A DNA stretch of 64,000 nucleotides from Candidatus Fokinia cryptica (GCF_034359305.1 NZ_CP110343.1:207823-271822); one strand, 5' to 3'; shown: positions 35,555-45,329, counted from the stretch's first letter. The notes: generated by a model from the sequence alone, not told the origin. Made by a program: numbers and translations.

Positions 35555-36013
35555 ATGTTCAAAAATTTATTTGTACTTTTGAAGTTTATTCTTCTGTATG
35601 ATTTAGTGAAAGGTATAGTACTAGGTATATTCTACTGTTTTAAGCCTAAAGTTACGATACGATATCCGTTTGAAAAGAACCCTATTAGTACGAAGATGAG
35701 AGGGGAGCATATGTTGATGCTATATGATAATGGAGAGGAAAGATGCATAGGTTGTAAATTGTGTGAGGCTATATGTCCTGCACAAGCCATTACAATGGTA
35801 ACGGCTCAACTCAGTAACGGTACTAGATGTGCAACACACTATGATATAGATATGACAAAGTGCATATATTGTGGGTTATGTCAAGAAGCATGTCCAGTAT
35901 ATGCGATAGTGGAGGGGCCAAACTATGACTTTGCAAAAGAAACACATGCAGAACTAATATATACAAAATCTAAATTGTTAGATAATGGAAAAAGATGGGG
36001 AAAGATTTTATAA
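35555..36013 (+). CDS. nuoI: NADH-quinone oxidoreductase subunit I
   Basis: NuoI carries the two [4Fe-4S] clusters (N6a, N6b) in the peripheral arm of respiratory complex I. Both motifs are present: [12 protein letters not shown] and [12 protein letters not shown], with YDIDMTK between them and EGPNYDFA after. From ATG 35555 it has 152 residues, close to other Rickettsiales NuoI; a GTG at 35522 in the same frame would add 11 residues ([11 protein letters not shown]) that family members lack. No other nuo gene is next to it, so complex I genes are split in this genome. Confidence 0.93.
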   Translation: MFKNLFVLLKFILLYDLVKGIVLGIFYCFKPKVTIRYPFEKNPISTKMRGEHMLMLYDNGEERCIGCKLCEAICPAQAITMVTAQLSNGTRCATHYDIDMTKCIYCGLCQEACPVYAIVEGPNYDFAKETHAELIYTKSKLLDNGKRWGKIL

Positions 36014-36976
36014 AAAAATAGAACGGTTACGATAATAATTATCGATTCTTGGGAGTAATTTAGGGTATATCTCCTCGAAATATGCTTTGCATGCTACTTG
36101 AAATTTATACCAGTCACAGCGTCGAAATTGAGTAATATCTTGTACAAATATCGTATTGTTGACTATTTCATGATTAGTCATCTTTTTCAGCCATTTGTTC
36201 TGATCAAAGTATTGTAGTCTCCTACTACAGGTCAGTTCTACATACTTACAGTACTCTTGTATTCTATGTTTGATGTTTGGTATTTTAAAAGTGCTACTAA
36301 GAAATTGTTGTAATTGTTTTTTATTTTGTATGTAATTAATTTTAGAGCATTGCATAGATTGCATATAGTGTTTTAGTAGATATATTGCAGCTTCTATAAA
36401 GATTATGTTATTATCTACGATTGGATTCTTTAATCTTGGATCGTACCACACGACGTTTACTAAATCTGGTAAAGTAAATGCATCTAGATGTCCTATTTGA
36501 GCATAAGAATGCTGATGATATAACGCATTTATCTCATCTATTATTCCAGAAAAATTTTGATGTGCCCATGTATCGGAATATGCATGTGATGCTATACCTA
36601 TATAGTAAGGATCTTTAGATTCTAATCCTTTAACTAACATTTTCTTTGCTAAATTAGCATTCTTAGTTGTGCATAAAGAATGTTTAGTTTGATCTTCTCT
36701 ATTTATTGCTACTATTTTGGGATTTCCAGGTATAAAATGGAATGCAAGATATAATATGAATGGTAGTTGAGGTGGGTTTATTATATTGTTGCTACAACTT
36801 ATACAATTTGTGAAGAGTTCTATTTTTTCCTCTACGTTGGATAGGTAAACTTTATACTGAGTGTGGTTATGATCAACGTATTGAGCACTATATGCTATCC
36901 TATAAGAATCTCTAAATGTAAAACCTGCAGTAATAGCAACGATAAAATTAATATAGTAATGAAATTCGAAATTCAT
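36008..36976 (-). CDS. DUF6765-like protein, putative zinc phospholipase C / S1-P1-type fold
   Basis: A 322-residue protein without signal peptide or membrane segment. Conserved-looking His/Asp residues are spaced along the first half: H6 (EFHYYI), D35 (AQYVDHNH), H80 (FHFIPG), H131-x3-D135-x3-H139 in [15 protein letters not shown]163 (IGHLDA) and D171. This layout matches my recollection of the DUF6765 family and echoes the metal ligands of zinc-dependent phospholipase C and S1/P1 nucleases. The C-terminal third is Lys/Tyr/Asn-rich and helical. The gene overlaps the end of nuoI by 6 bases, tail to tail. Function is unknown; a metallohydrolase acting on lipid or nucleic acid is an inference. 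Confidence 0.6.
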   Translation of the reverse strand: MNFEFHYYINFIVAITAGFTFRDSYRIAYSAQYVDHNHTQYKVYLSNVEEKIELFTNCISCSNNIINPPQLPFILYLAFHFIPGNPKIVAINREDQTKHSLCTTKNANLAKKMLVKGLESKDPYYIGIASHAYSDTWAHQNFSGIIDEINALYHQHSYAQIGHLDAFTLPDLVNVVWYDPRLKNPIVDNNIIFIEAAIYLLKHYMQSMQCSKINYIQNKKQLQQFLSSTFKIPNIKHRIQEYCKYVELTCSRRLQYFDQNKWLKKMTNHEIVNNTIFVQDITQFRRCDWYKFQVACKAYFEEIYPKLLPRIDNYYRNRSIFL

Positions 36977-37038
36977 TTTTTACTTTAGTGTTCTCACGTA
37001 CAAATCTGCATATCACATTTAATAATTTGTAGGAGGTA

Positions 37039-37647
37039 TTATATATTGTTTTCTGCAATATGAACAAGTTGTGCTACACTTATACATATCAATTTATGTT
37101 CTGCTGCAAATCGAAAGACATTACTTCCGGCTAATGGAAAACCGTTTACGTCAAGTACTTCACATCCTGCCCCTGCTTCATACATATTAGCTAGTTGCAT
37201 TAGAAAAATAATTGATTCTGTATGTCCCTTCCTAATTTTTAATCCACCATCTCTAGCAATGATTGGAAATACATGTCCGGGAGTTTTAAATGATTGTGGG
37301 GTAGAGGAAGGATCTGCTAAAGCATTAATAGTTCTTGCCCTTTCTACTACAGAAATACCTGTTGTAGACTCTGAATAATCTACAGATGTGGTGAAAGCCG
37401 TAAAGTCACTGCTTCCCCTCACGTCTTGTAATTCTAATGAGAGTTTTTTAGCTATAAAAGCAGAGATAGCTACATATACAAGTCCCTTACAATGAGTGAT
37501 CATGAAATTTATAATTTCTGGTGTAGCTTTTTGAGCTGCTATTACAACGTCACACTCATTCTCTTTTTCATTATCATATAAAAGTATTGGTAGTCCATTT
37601 CGAAGTGCACCTATAGCAGCTTCTACATCATGATAATTGTCTTTCAT
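37039..37647 (-). CDS. ribB: 3,4-dihydroxy-2-butanone-4-phosphate synthase
   Basis: RibB turns ribulose 5-phosphate into the four-carbon unit of riboflavin. Motifs: the acidic metal site DNEKENECDVV, FTTSVDYSESTTGISVVERA, KTPGHVFPIIARDGG and GHTESIIFLMQLANM. Starting at ATG 37647 (MKDNYHDVEAAI) gives 202 residues, the usual length for the stand-alone enzyme; an in-frame TTG 45 bases upstream adds a hydrophobic stretch not seen in the family. The GTP cyclohydrolase II domain often fused to it is absent. Confidence 0.94.
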   Translation of the reverse strand: MKDNYHDVEAAIGALRNGLPILLYDNEKENECDVVIAAQKATPEIINFMITHCKGLVYVAISAFIAKKLSLELQDVRGSSDFTAFTTSVDYSESTTGISVVERARTINALADPSSTPQSFKTPGHVFPIIARDGGLKIRKGHTESIIFLMQLANMYEAGAGCEVLDVNGFPLAGSNVFRFAAEHKLICISVAQLVHIAENNI

Positions 37648-37824
37648 TACTATATAGAAAATGATCCATCGATAGAGTGATATATATAGCAATAAAAGTC
37701 AATCTATGAGCTTAGTTATGTTAAATCCATTATCATGTATGTGTAGAACGTATCTCAATATAGCAATTCTTTTATTTTTCAAATTTTCAAATTTTGAATA
37801 AAAAATAAAACATCTAATAGTGAA

Positions 37825-39657
37825 TTATTGACATACATCACATTCGTCAGTGGTAGAGGAGAGTTTACGTGCTCCGATATTCATTTCGAGTTGAACAATA
37901 TTACTACTTTGCTCTGAATGGGAAATTTTGACACTCTTAAGTGAATGAGATCTAAGATAGTAAAGAGATTTTATACCTAACTCCCAAGCTCTCTTGTGGA
38001 GATTATGGAGATAGGTCTTATCTACATCTGGTGATAAGAACAGATTTAGAGATTGTGCTTGGCATATGTATTGTTGTCTTGCTGCAGCTTGTTCTATCAA
38101 ACACATTTGATCTATCTCAAATGCTGTTTTAAAAATTTCTTTTTCTTCTTGCGATAGGAATGGTAAGTGAGATACAGAGCCATCATTTGCCATAATAGAA
38201 GTCCATATTTCAGGAAGATTTTGGCGTTTTTCTTCTAGCAATTTTGCGAGATTCTTATTTTGTACGTAATGTGTTCCTGATAATGTTTTATGAGCGATAC
38301 AATTTGCTTGCCATGGTTCTATACATGGTGACGTATTACTATTGAGGATAGATATAGAGGCTGTTGGTGCTATGCCAGTTATGTGAACAAACCTTTTCAT
38401 TACTCCGGCTTTTTCTGCATCTGGGCAAGCTCCTCTTTGTTTGGCAATTTCAGTAGATGCAATTTCGGACTTTTTCTTTATATGAGAAAAGATCTCTTCG
38501 TTGTATGTTTTAGCCAGTTCTGAATTGAATGGAACTCCTTTTTGTTGAAGAAAATCGTGCCATCCCATCACGCCAAGGCTTAAGCTTCGTTCTTGAGAGG
38601 CAGCATAAACAGCATTCTGATGCCATGGGGAGTTTTTAGCGGAATCTATAAAATCCTCTACTACATTATCGAGAAAGAGCAGTATATCGTGTATAAATCT
38701 ATCATTATCTTTCCATTTTTCATAATCTGCTAAATTAACTGAAGATAAAACACATACCGCTGTTCTCACTTTACTGTTATAGTCTTTTCCGGTCGAAAGA
38801 ACTATTTCGGTGCATAAATTGGAAAGTTTTACTTCTAACTGTAGTTTTTTATAAATATCAGGACGTTGTTTATTTACGCTATCTATGAAAATGATATATG
38901 GCACTCCTGTTTCAAGTCTGCTTATGAGTAACTGTATCCATATCTCACGTGCTTTTACAGTACGTATTATCTCTCCGGTAGCTGGACTTCTGAGATGCCA
39001 ATCACCTCCATCAATCATTGCTTTCATAAAATCATCTGTTAAAAGCACTCCGTGATAAAGATTGATAAATTTTCTGTGCAAATCCCCACTTCCTACTAAT
39101 TTTTTAGCATCGATAAATTCCCTGATTTCAGGGTGTGAATCTTGTAAATATGCGGCTGCACTTCCTCTTCTTAAGCTTCCTTGTGATACAGCTAATACTG
39201 CTGAATCCGACACTTTAAGAAATGGCATTATGCCAGATGTACGACCCTTACCACTAATTTTCTCTCCTATAGAACGTACATGTCCCCAGTAAGTACCTAT
39301 CCCCCCTCCTCCTGCTGAGAGTTTGCCATTTTCATGTATTGTATCTAATATTCCATCTAAACTATCCGGAACTTCGTTCAGAAAACATGAGACTGGATAT
39401 CCCCTAGTAGTACCACCACTAGATAATACCGGAGTAGGAGGTGAAAAATACCCCAAGCTCATATAATCATATAATCTTTGAGCATGTTCTCTATCAGATG
39501 CGTAATACGATGCTACTCTTGAGTATAAATCTTGTGGTGTTTCATTACCTATCAAGTATCTATCTTTCATCACGGTACGAGAGAACTCTGTCAGTCTTTC
39601 GTTGCGACGTAAATCTATATTAACGTCAAACTTACGTTGCTTGATGATAGTGTTCAT
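37825..39657 (-). CDS. nrdA: Ribonucleoside-diphosphate reductase alpha subunit
   Basis: Class I ribonucleotide reductase large subunit, which makes deoxyribonucleotides. The 610-residue product has the redox cysteine in PVSCFL, the radical-site cysteine in SNLCTEI, the Gly-rich SAGGGGIGTYWGH, APTASISILNSN, and the C-terminal CDVC pair that is re-reduced by thioredoxin or glutaredoxin. It lacks an N-terminal ATP cone, as in other short Rickettsiales NrdA, so overall-activity control by ATP/dATP is probably missing. NrdB is not in the window. A 14-bp palindrome lies just upstream over the presumed ribosome binding site. Confidence 0.96.
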   Translation of the reverse strand: MNTIIKQRKFDVNIDLRRNERLTEFSRTVMKDRYLIGNETPQDLYSRVASYYASDREHAQRLYDYMSLGYFSPPTPVLSSGGTTRGYPVSCFLNEVPDSLDGILDTIHENGKLSAGGGGIGTYWGHVRSIGEKISGKGRTSGIMPFLKVSDSAVLAVSQGSLRRGSAAAYLQDSHPEIREFIDAKKLVGSGDLHRKFINLYHGVLLTDDFMKAMIDGGDWHLRSPATGEIIRTVKAREIWIQLLISRLETGVPYIIFIDSVNKQRPDIYKKLQLEVKLSNLCTEIVLSTGKDYNSKVRTAVCVLSSVNLADYEKWKDNDRFIHDILLFLDNVVEDFIDSAKNSPWHQNAVYAASQERSLSLGVMGWHDFLQQKGVPFNSELAKTYNEEIFSHIKKKSEIASTEIAKQRGACPDAEKAGVMKRFVHITGIAPTASISILNSNTSPCIEPWQANCIAHKTLSGTHYVQNKNLAKLLEEKRQNLPEIWTSIMANDGSVSHLPFLSQEEKEIFKTAFEIDQMCLIEQAAARQQYICQAQSLNLFLSPDVDKTYLHNLHKRAWELGIKSLYYLRSHSLKSVKISHSEQSSNIVQLEMNIGARKLSSTTDECDVCQ

Positions 39658-39669
39658 GAATTGTAAAAC

Positions 39670-39683
39670 CTTCTAATTAGAAG
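39670..39683. promoter_or_regulatory. Perfect 14-bp palindrome ahead of nrdA
   Basis: CTTCTAATTAGAAG is its own reverse complement and ends 12 bases before the nrdA ATG. On the minus strand its right half plus the next base gives AGAAGG, the only Shine-Dalgarno-like sequence here. It could be an operator or a weak hairpin masking the binding site. It does not resemble the NrdR box. Confidence 0.35.
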
Positions 39684-39798
39684 AATAGGATAGCATGAAT
39701 TAGAACTTATTTAAAAGATTTTTCTTACTTTAGTTGATGAAAGAATATCCATACAAAGACAAAGAAAGCCGAAGAAATCAGGTATTTCAATACACCAT

Positions 39799-39875
<77 letters not shown>

Positions 39876-39973
39876 TAACTACATGTCAAAAACTTAAATG
39901 TTAAAAACACATAGCATGATGTATATTGATTGTTACTCCATAGTTCTAGAGATGTCAAGAAAGTGCAATAGCA

Positions 39974-41218
39974 CTAACATTCTGATTTTGTATCTTTATT
40001 CTTCTCCTGTTCTGCTATTGGTTCTAATCCAAGCATTGCTCTTTTTTCGTTAACAGTAATAAATGTAGCTTTTTCCAGTCTTTCCCACGTTGAATGTACC
40101 CTGTCGGCCATTGCACTTAGAAGAGTTGCATCGTGCTTAAGTTGGAAGTTAGAGGTTTTCCTAATTAGCCATTTGTTGAGATGATGTACAGTGTGTTGTA
40201 CAAGAGGTATTACAGTTTGTTCAAGAAAAGAAATTCTAGCTTGTTCAAAATTATTATATTTATTTTCGCCTGGAAGTCCTAATAATTGTGGAGGAACACC
40301 TAGTCCTATTGCTATTTCTCTAGCACTACACATTTTAGATTCCAAAAAATCCATATCTTGAGGAGAAAAACCGAGACTTTTTAACTCCAAGCCTCCTTCT
40401 AATAGAAGCAATCTACCTGCATTATCAGGACTAGTAAACGCATTTCGTATAGATTCTTGTAATCTTTCAAATTCTTCTTGATTGACATAATTTTGAAGTG
40501 TTAAAACAGCACTGGGACGTGCCCCGTTTTGCAATAGTGATTGGTTCCAAATACTTGCTTGATTATGTTGATCAACGCTAATTGCAATAGACTCAATAGA
40601 TGAAAGTCCATACCAATTAGAAAGTGGATTGAAGCTTTTAATGTGTAAAATATCAGACATACCATCTTCGCTAATTGCATAATCACTGTATGAATTGCCG
40701 ATTGTATGTCTATATCCAGCACGCTTTCCATCTTTTCCAGCCAAAACATTAATTACGCTAGGACATAGAAGTTCTAATGTTTGAAAATTCATATACTGAT
40801 CGTCGCCTTGTTTTCCAAGAATAAATGCATTTCCACTAATAAGACGATAAGTGTACAATGACTCTAAAAAATCTGTTCCATTTTGCTCTGAATTAGGATT
40901 TTTGAGTAATTCTAAAATTGGATGAGTATGGAGGAGGATATCTCCTTTATTCGATGATTGATATAGCTTTATCGGTATGCTCGCAGCAGTGTTAGCTATC
41001 ATCTTAATAGCTCTGTGTACTATTACATTTTCTGTATATGCTTTTGCAAATTCTTCATAGCGTCTGTTGCTCCAGACTGGTTTACCAAGTTGATATATAT
41101 AGGAAGAGCCAGAAGGTTTAAGAGAAGATTTTGTATGTAACATTTTAGATATTCTTGACAGCATTGTATTTGCAGTTAAATTAGTCTTAGATGTTCGAAC
41201 TATGCTATAGGTATGCAA
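39974..41218 (-). CDS. HK97-family phage portal protein (GTA-like)
   Basis: The portal forms the ring through which DNA enters a phage or gene-transfer-agent head. The 414-residue product shows the HK97 portal pattern: an N-terminal ENVIVHRAIKMIANTAASIPIKLY, then GNAFIL, FNPLSNWYGLSSIESI, NGARPSAVLTL, and IGLGVPPQLLGLPGENKYNNFEQAR near 315-340. It appears complete; Met19 at 41164 (MLSRISKML) is a plausible later start. No protease or capsid gene adjoins it, and the terminase is 17 kb away. It is divergent from secB with 45 bases between starts. Confidence 0.9.
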   Translation of the reverse strand: MHTYSIVRTSKTNLTANTMLSRISKMLHTKSSLKPSGSSYIYQLGKPVWSNRRYEEFAKAYTENVIVHRAIKMIANTAASIPIKLYQSSNKGDILLHTHPILELLKNPNSEQNGTDFLESLYTYRLISGNAFILGKQGDDQYMNFQTLELLCPSVINVLAGKDGKRAGYRHTIGNSYSDYAISEDGMSDILHIKSFNPLSNWYGLSSIESIAISVDQHNQASIWNQSLLQNGARPSAVLTLQNYVNQEEFERLQESIRNAFTSPDNAGRLLLLEGGLELKSLGFSPQDMDFLESKMCSAREIAIGLGVPPQLLGLPGENKYNNFEQARISFLEQTVIPLVQHTVHHLNKWLIRKTSNFQLKHDATLLSAMADRVHSTWERLEKATFITVNEKRAMLGLEPIAEQEKNKDTKSEC

Positions 41219-41263
41219 TATGTGGTAGTAGTTTAATGATGAAATATTATTTTTACTAAAAAT

Positions 41264-41725
41264 ATGGAAAATAGTGATAAAGCAGCAATTCCTTCAAAGG
41301 AACAGCAAATGCCTATGCTAGATGTGCGATTTCAGTTCTTAAAAGACTTATCATTCGAGAGTAATGGTCATTATATTACTTCTGAATTGCCTATACAGCA
41401 GGATATCAGAGTGTCGTTTAACGTAAACGTGATATCATTCGAAGTGCAAAATTTGTATGATGTAGTGCTAAGTTGTAAGATAGAATCGATGTTTGAAGAG
41501 CAATTAGTATATGTTATTGAATTACAATATGGTGCTAGAGTAATGCTCTCTGAACATATATCTGAGTATGAAAGAGATATTATGCTGTTTGTTACAACAC
41601 CTACTTTACTATTTCCGTATGTGAGGAATATCGTTTCTGAAACCGTATGTCTTGGTTCTTATCCGACTTTACTGCTAGCTCCATTTGATTTTGCAGCGTT
41701 GTATGCAAGAAATAAAAAAGAATAG
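41264..41725 (+). CDS. secB: Protein-export chaperone SecB
   Basis: SecB holds precursor proteins unfolded and delivers them to SecA for export. The 153-residue product has the family pattern RFQFLKDLSFE, a central strand region with LVYVIELQYGARV, and the C-terminal LLFPYVRNIVSE and APFDFAALYARN. The zinc-contacting region of SecA is bound through the acidic C terminus in other species; here the tail is short (NKKE). plsC starts 7 bases after its stop. Confidence 0.93.
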   Translation: MENSDKAAIPSKEQQMPMLDVRFQFLKDLSFESNGHYITSELPIQQDIRVSFNVNVISFEVQNLYDVVLSCKIESMFEEQLVYVIELQYGARVMLSEHISEYERDIMLFVTTPTLLFPYVRNIVSETVCLGSYPTLLLAPFDFAALYARNKKE

Positions 41726-41732
41726 CTTCAGT

Positions 41733-42449
41733 ATGGTATTTGTAAGAACTTGCTTATTTTACCTTACGCTTTTCATTTGGACATTTATGATTACCGTAGC
41801 TTTTTCTCCAATCTTTATATCTGCTACCCTTAAAAAAGTAGCAAAGCAAAGAATTGGTGTTATATGGGCGTTCGGAGTGATGACGCTTTTGCGATTAATT
41901 TGTGGAGTGAGATATCGAGTATTGTATGATGATATTTCTATAGTAAATGAAAAAAGAATACTTATCGGTTCTAGGCATGAATCGCCATGGGAAACGATGT
42001 TTTTTTTTACTGTATTTAAAAAATTATCGTTTGTTGTAAAAGAAGAGTTGCTGAAAATCCCATTTTATGGATGGTATTTAGAAGTACTAGATATGATTCC
42101 AATAAAGAGAAATCATGGAATGGGTGCATTGCGAAAGGTAATAAGAGGTGCTGAGAGAAATTTGGAAAATGGTGGTAGTTTTTTAATTTTCCCAGAAGGT
42201 ACAAGAGTACCTCATGGTGTTGTTGCCGATTGCAAGCATGGAATATATGCTGTGTACAAAAATATCGTACAGAAATTTGGAGATGTACCACTTGTTCCAG
42301 TTGCCCTGGATTCTGGTAAATTGTGGAAAAGAGATCAATTTAGAATTGAACCAGGGCTCATCACCGTAAGAATACATAGTAGGCTACTGCCCAATCTATC
42401 TCAGGAGGAGTTTATAAAAACTTTACAGAAAAGAATAAACTCAATTTAA
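41733..42449 (+). CDS. plsC: 1-acyl-sn-glycerol-3-phosphate acyltransferase
   Basis: PlsC acylates lysophosphatidic acid to phosphatidic acid at the inner membrane. The catalytic histidine lies in SRHESPWET, an HX4E form in place of the usual HX4D; this form is, as I recall, common in alphaproteobacteria. The substrate motif IFPEGTRVPHG and the VPVALDSG stretch follow. A hydrophobic segment sits at the N terminus. ATG 41733 gives 238 residues and no overlap; an earlier ATG at 41685 would overlap secB by 41 bases. Product feeds CDP-DAG and so PssA. Confidence 0.93.
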   Translation: MVFVRTCLFYLTLFIWTFMITVAFSPIFISATLKKVAKQRIGVIWAFGVMTLLRLICGVRYRVLYDDISIVNEKRILIGSRHESPWETMFFFTVFKKLSFVVKEELLKIPFYGWYLEVLDMIPIKRNHGMGALRKVIRGAERNLENGGSFLIFPEGTRVPHGVVADCKHGIYAVYKNIVQKFGDVPLVPVALDSGKLWKRDQFRIEPGLITVRIHSRLLPNLSQEEFIKTLQKRINSI

Positions 42450-42496
42450 TGCTATACTGCATGTATGAAGTATGCCATATATCTCGTGTTACGTGA

Positions 42497-42877
42497 CTAC
42501 AAATTCATATTTTTGGAGTAGAGTGCGATTGCATTTCCTTCACTATCTGTAATTACAGCTCTAAAGCCATAATTTCCAATACTTTCCACCGGTTTTAAAA
42601 GAGTTCCTCCACTTTTTAGTGCAGTTGCTACTGCTTCATTAAGAAATCCTTCGACATTTAAATATATTAATGCTCCATTTTTTGAAGGTTTTCTATCTTC
42701 CATGATGGCTAAGCAACCGGAAATGTTGTCATTTACATGAGGTAATAAACCAAATTCTAGATTATACTCCGAAATTTTCTGAACTTCTTGGTTGAGAACT
42801 GCACTGTAAAACGCGATTGCTCGTTCTAGATTTTCTACTGGTATATCTACCCAGCATATGGTATGTTTTTCGTTCAT
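42497..42877 (-). CDS. VOC (glyoxalase/bleomycin resistance) family protein
   Basis: A 126-residue single-module VOC protein. Two beta-alpha-beta-beta-beta halves are visible: WVDIPVENLERAIAFYSAVL at the N terminus and YLNVEGFLNEAVATALKSGG to FRAVITDSEGNAIALYSKN at the C terminus. Typical metal-binding His/Glu positions cannot be assigned with confidence. Related proteins act as dioxygenases, epimerases or resistance proteins; no substrate can be named. It converges on plsC and stands alone. Confidence 0.8.
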   Translation of the reverse strand: MNEKHTICWVDIPVENLERAIAFYSAVLNQEVQKISEYNLEFGLLPHVNDNISGCLAIMEDRKPSKNGALIYLNVEGFLNEAVATALKSGGTLLKPVESIGNYGFRAVITDSEGNAIALYSKNMNL

Positions 42878-43044
42878 AGTTTGTACGCAAAGTAGTATCA
42901 GTACAACATTTTTATTTTATGTCAACTTGTGTAAGCTTTTGCTGATATTTTATCTTTGTATATAGTTGTCTGTTACATCACTATATTGTTTGTAAATCAA
43001 AGATAGTGTAATCTAAGGATGATATTCCTTATATAAAATTAATT

Positions 43045-44130
43045 ATGAGTAAGGTAAAACGCATCATTTTAAAAGGAACAAAATATGAAATGGGATTTAA
43101 ATACGGTGTGACGCTTGAGACAGAATTGAGGCTCTCTCTTGATATTTTAAAAGAGTTTTTTGTCAACAAGTATCAAATTCAGATCGATACGTTGTTGAGT
43201 AAAACTGATGCATTTTATAGAAGATATCCAAGTGCGTATCAAGATTTCATAAAGGGAATAGCAGATGGCTCTACCCTTACCTTAGACGAAGTAAAGATAT
43301 TAAATGGAATGGAAACTCTTAACTCTTTGATTGTTAATAGGAGTGAGGTAAGTGCTTGTGCTTTTATCTCAATACCTCCTTTCAAGACTAAAAGTTCAAC
43401 AATTATAGGAAGGAATTATGACTTCCATGAGCCTTTTTCTAAAATAGCAAAATACCTTACAGTTACGGTATTACATGAAGAGAATATGATACCAACTGCC
43501 TTTATTGCGATGCCAGGTCAAATATATTGTCCTTCTTGCATTAATCAAAAATCATTGTTTGTTGAGTTCAATAATGGTTCTCCGTCTGGTGGAAAAGCAG
43601 TAAATCAAAATAGTGAATCTCTGCTTATAAAGCTATTAAATACGCTTCAAAATAGCGGTAGCTTATCAGAATTAGATACGAAGCTTAAGAAATTAGATTC
43701 CGACTATTCTCTTATAGTAAATGTTGCTAGTAAGGAGCGTGTGCAATCCTACGAATATTCTTCATATAGTGGAATGAAAACGTTTACTCCAGATGAGGAT
43801 AGCGTTTACGTTTCAACTAACTTTTATCTTAATGAAACATGGGAAAGTATTACTCCCTCGGATGAAAATACATGGCTTGGTGTGTCGAGGAGGGATAATT
43901 TATTGAACCTTGCGCAAAATGTTATTTCTGTGTCTGATGTAATGAATATGATGGATAAGAAGATATCAGATGGAGGAGGGATGTGGAATCTTACCATATA
44001 CCAAATGGTTTACGATACCGGTGCAAATGACTTATATCTTAAAAGAACACTTGAAGATGAAAAGTGGGAACATATTAGTATGAACGATATGTTTCTAGAT
44101 GTAGTTTTTTACCATCAGGAGGAGTTATAA
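43045..44130 (+). CDS. C45-family Ntn hydrolase (acyltransferase/amidase-like)
   Basis: A 361-residue protein related to acyl-CoA:isopenicillin N acyltransferase (peptidase family C45). The N-terminal G-x-x-x-E-M-G-x-x-x-G pattern (KGTKYEMGFKYG), the presumed catalytic and autocleavage cysteine C105 in VSACAFISI, and GRNYDFHEPF downstream are typical. In this family self-cleavage before the cysteine frees the nucleophile. No signal peptide is present. Members cleave or form amide bonds of acylated amino acids or peptides; the substrate here is unknown. coaBC follows 14 bases after its stop, so the two are probably co-transcribed. Confidence 0.75.
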   Translation: MSKVKRIILKGTKYEMGFKYGVTLETELRLSLDILKEFFVNKYQIQIDTLLSKTDAFYRRYPSAYQDFIKGIADGSTLTLDEVKILNGMETLNSLIVNRSEVSACAFISIPPFKTKSSTIIGRNYDFHEPFSKIAKYLTVTVLHEENMIPTAFIAMPGQIYCPSCINQKSLFVEFNNGSPSGGKAVNQNSESLLIKLLNTLQNSGSLSELDTKLKKLDSDYSLIVNVASKERVQSYEYSSYSGMKTFTPDEDSVYVSTNFYLNETWESITPSDENTWLGVSRRDNLLNLAQNVISVSDVMNMMDKKISDGGGMWNLTIYQMVYDTGANDLYLKRTLEDEKWEHISMNDMFLDVVFYHQEEL

Positions 44131-44144
44131 ATATTGTTTCCATC

Positions 44145-45329
44145 ATGAGTATTAAAGTGATATTAGGCGTTACCGGAAGTATTGCCGCCTATAAAGTTAT
44201 AGATTTAGCAAAAGCGTTGCATCGTAATTCTTGCGATGTGCGAATAGTACTTTCAAAAACAGCATCTAGTTTTATATCAGTTTTAACATTAGAATCTCTA
44301 TTTCCTAAAAAAGTATACGAATATGACGATACTATCGAAAATGGCGAGATGCTTCATATTTCACTTGCAAAAACATGCGATGTCGTACTAATAGCTCCTG
44401 CCTCTGCTAATGCAATTTCTAAGTTAGCAAATGGCATTGGAGATTGTCTATTATCTACTTTGTGTTTGGCTACGCGACAATCAATAGTATGTGTGCCAGC
44501 GATGAATGAAGGAATGTGGGAAAATGTTTTTGTTCAGAGAAATGTAGAAATACTACGGAAAAATGGAGTTCATATATTAGGTCCAGTTAATGGAGAACAG
44601 GCGTGTGGTGATGTAGGGATTGGTCATATAGCTGATACTTCAGATATAGTAGACTATATACTTCAACTGAAAACTCCAAAGTACTTACTAGGTAAAAAGA
44701 TTGTTGTAACTGCTGGTTCCACAAAAGAGAAAATAGATCCAATACGTTTTTTGAGCAATTATAGTTCTGGTAAAATGGGATATGCAATTGCTGGAGTAGC
44801 GAGAAACATGGGTGCGAATGTTACTCTTATTAGTGGTTCTACTGCATTAAGTGTTCCACTTGGCATAAATTTTATTCCTGTAGAAAGTGCTTTTGATATG
44901 TTAAATGCTGTTGACAGAGAAGTTGACAAAGCAGATGTATACGTTGGAGTCGCTGCGATAGCAGATTATCGGCCAGAATCATATTCACACGAGAAGATGA
45001 AAAAGCGGAAAGAAGTGATAGAATTACGTTTAAAAGAAAATGTTGATATCATAAAATATGTCAAAGAAAAGTATCCGAAAACTTTTTGTGTGGGATTTGC
45101 AGCGGAGACAAATGATTTGGAAAAACATGGCCTTGAAAAGATAAAAAATAAGTGTTTAGACATGGTGGCCGTCAATGATGTGTCGAATAATCAGGTCTTT
45201 AATAGCGATTACAATGAAGTGCTTTTATTAGCGAAAAATGGAAAATCTCTTCATATACCAAAAAATACAAAAGCTATTATAGCTACCGAATTACTACGGT
45301 ATGTTAGTGAAAGTCTTTTTGAGAAGTAA
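44145..45329 (+). CDS. coaBC: Bifunctional CoaBC (phosphopantothenoylcysteine synthetase/decarboxylase)
   Basis: Makes 4'-phosphopantetheine in coenzyme A synthesis. The N-terminal CoaC flavoprotein half has GVTGSIAAYK, the catalytic histidine in MLHISLAK, PAMNEGMWEN and the cysteine of EQACGDVGIG near 150. The C-terminal CoaB half begins at KKIVVTAGSTKEKIDPIRF and has VAAIADYRPE, the lysine-rich KMKKRKE loop and VGFAAET. Length of 394 residues is normal. Its last 26 bases overlap the end of the convergent exporter gene. Confidence 0.96.
   Translation: MSIKVILGVTGSIAAYKVIDLAKALHRNSCDVRIVLSKTASSFISVLTLESLFPKKVYEYDDTIENGEMLHISLAKTCDVVLIAPASANAISKLANGIGDCLLSTLCLATRQSIVCVPAMNEGMWENVFVQRNVEILRKNGVHILGPVNGEQACGDVGIGHIADTSDIVDYILQLKTPKYLLGKKIVVTAGSTKEKIDPIRFLSNYSSGKMGYAIAGVARNMGANVTLISGSTALSVPLGINFIPVESAFDMLNAVDREVDKADVYVGVAAIADYRPESYSHEKMKKRKEVIELRLKENVDIIKYVKEKYPKTFCVGFAAETNDLEKHGLEKIKNKCLDMVAVNDVSNNQVFNSDYNEVLLLAKNGKSLHIPKNTKAIIATELLRYVSESLFEK

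Noticed and set aside
37648-37692. Longer RibB start at TTG 37692
   Set aside because: Adds a hydrophobic stretch that RibB proteins lack; ATG 37647 matches the family.
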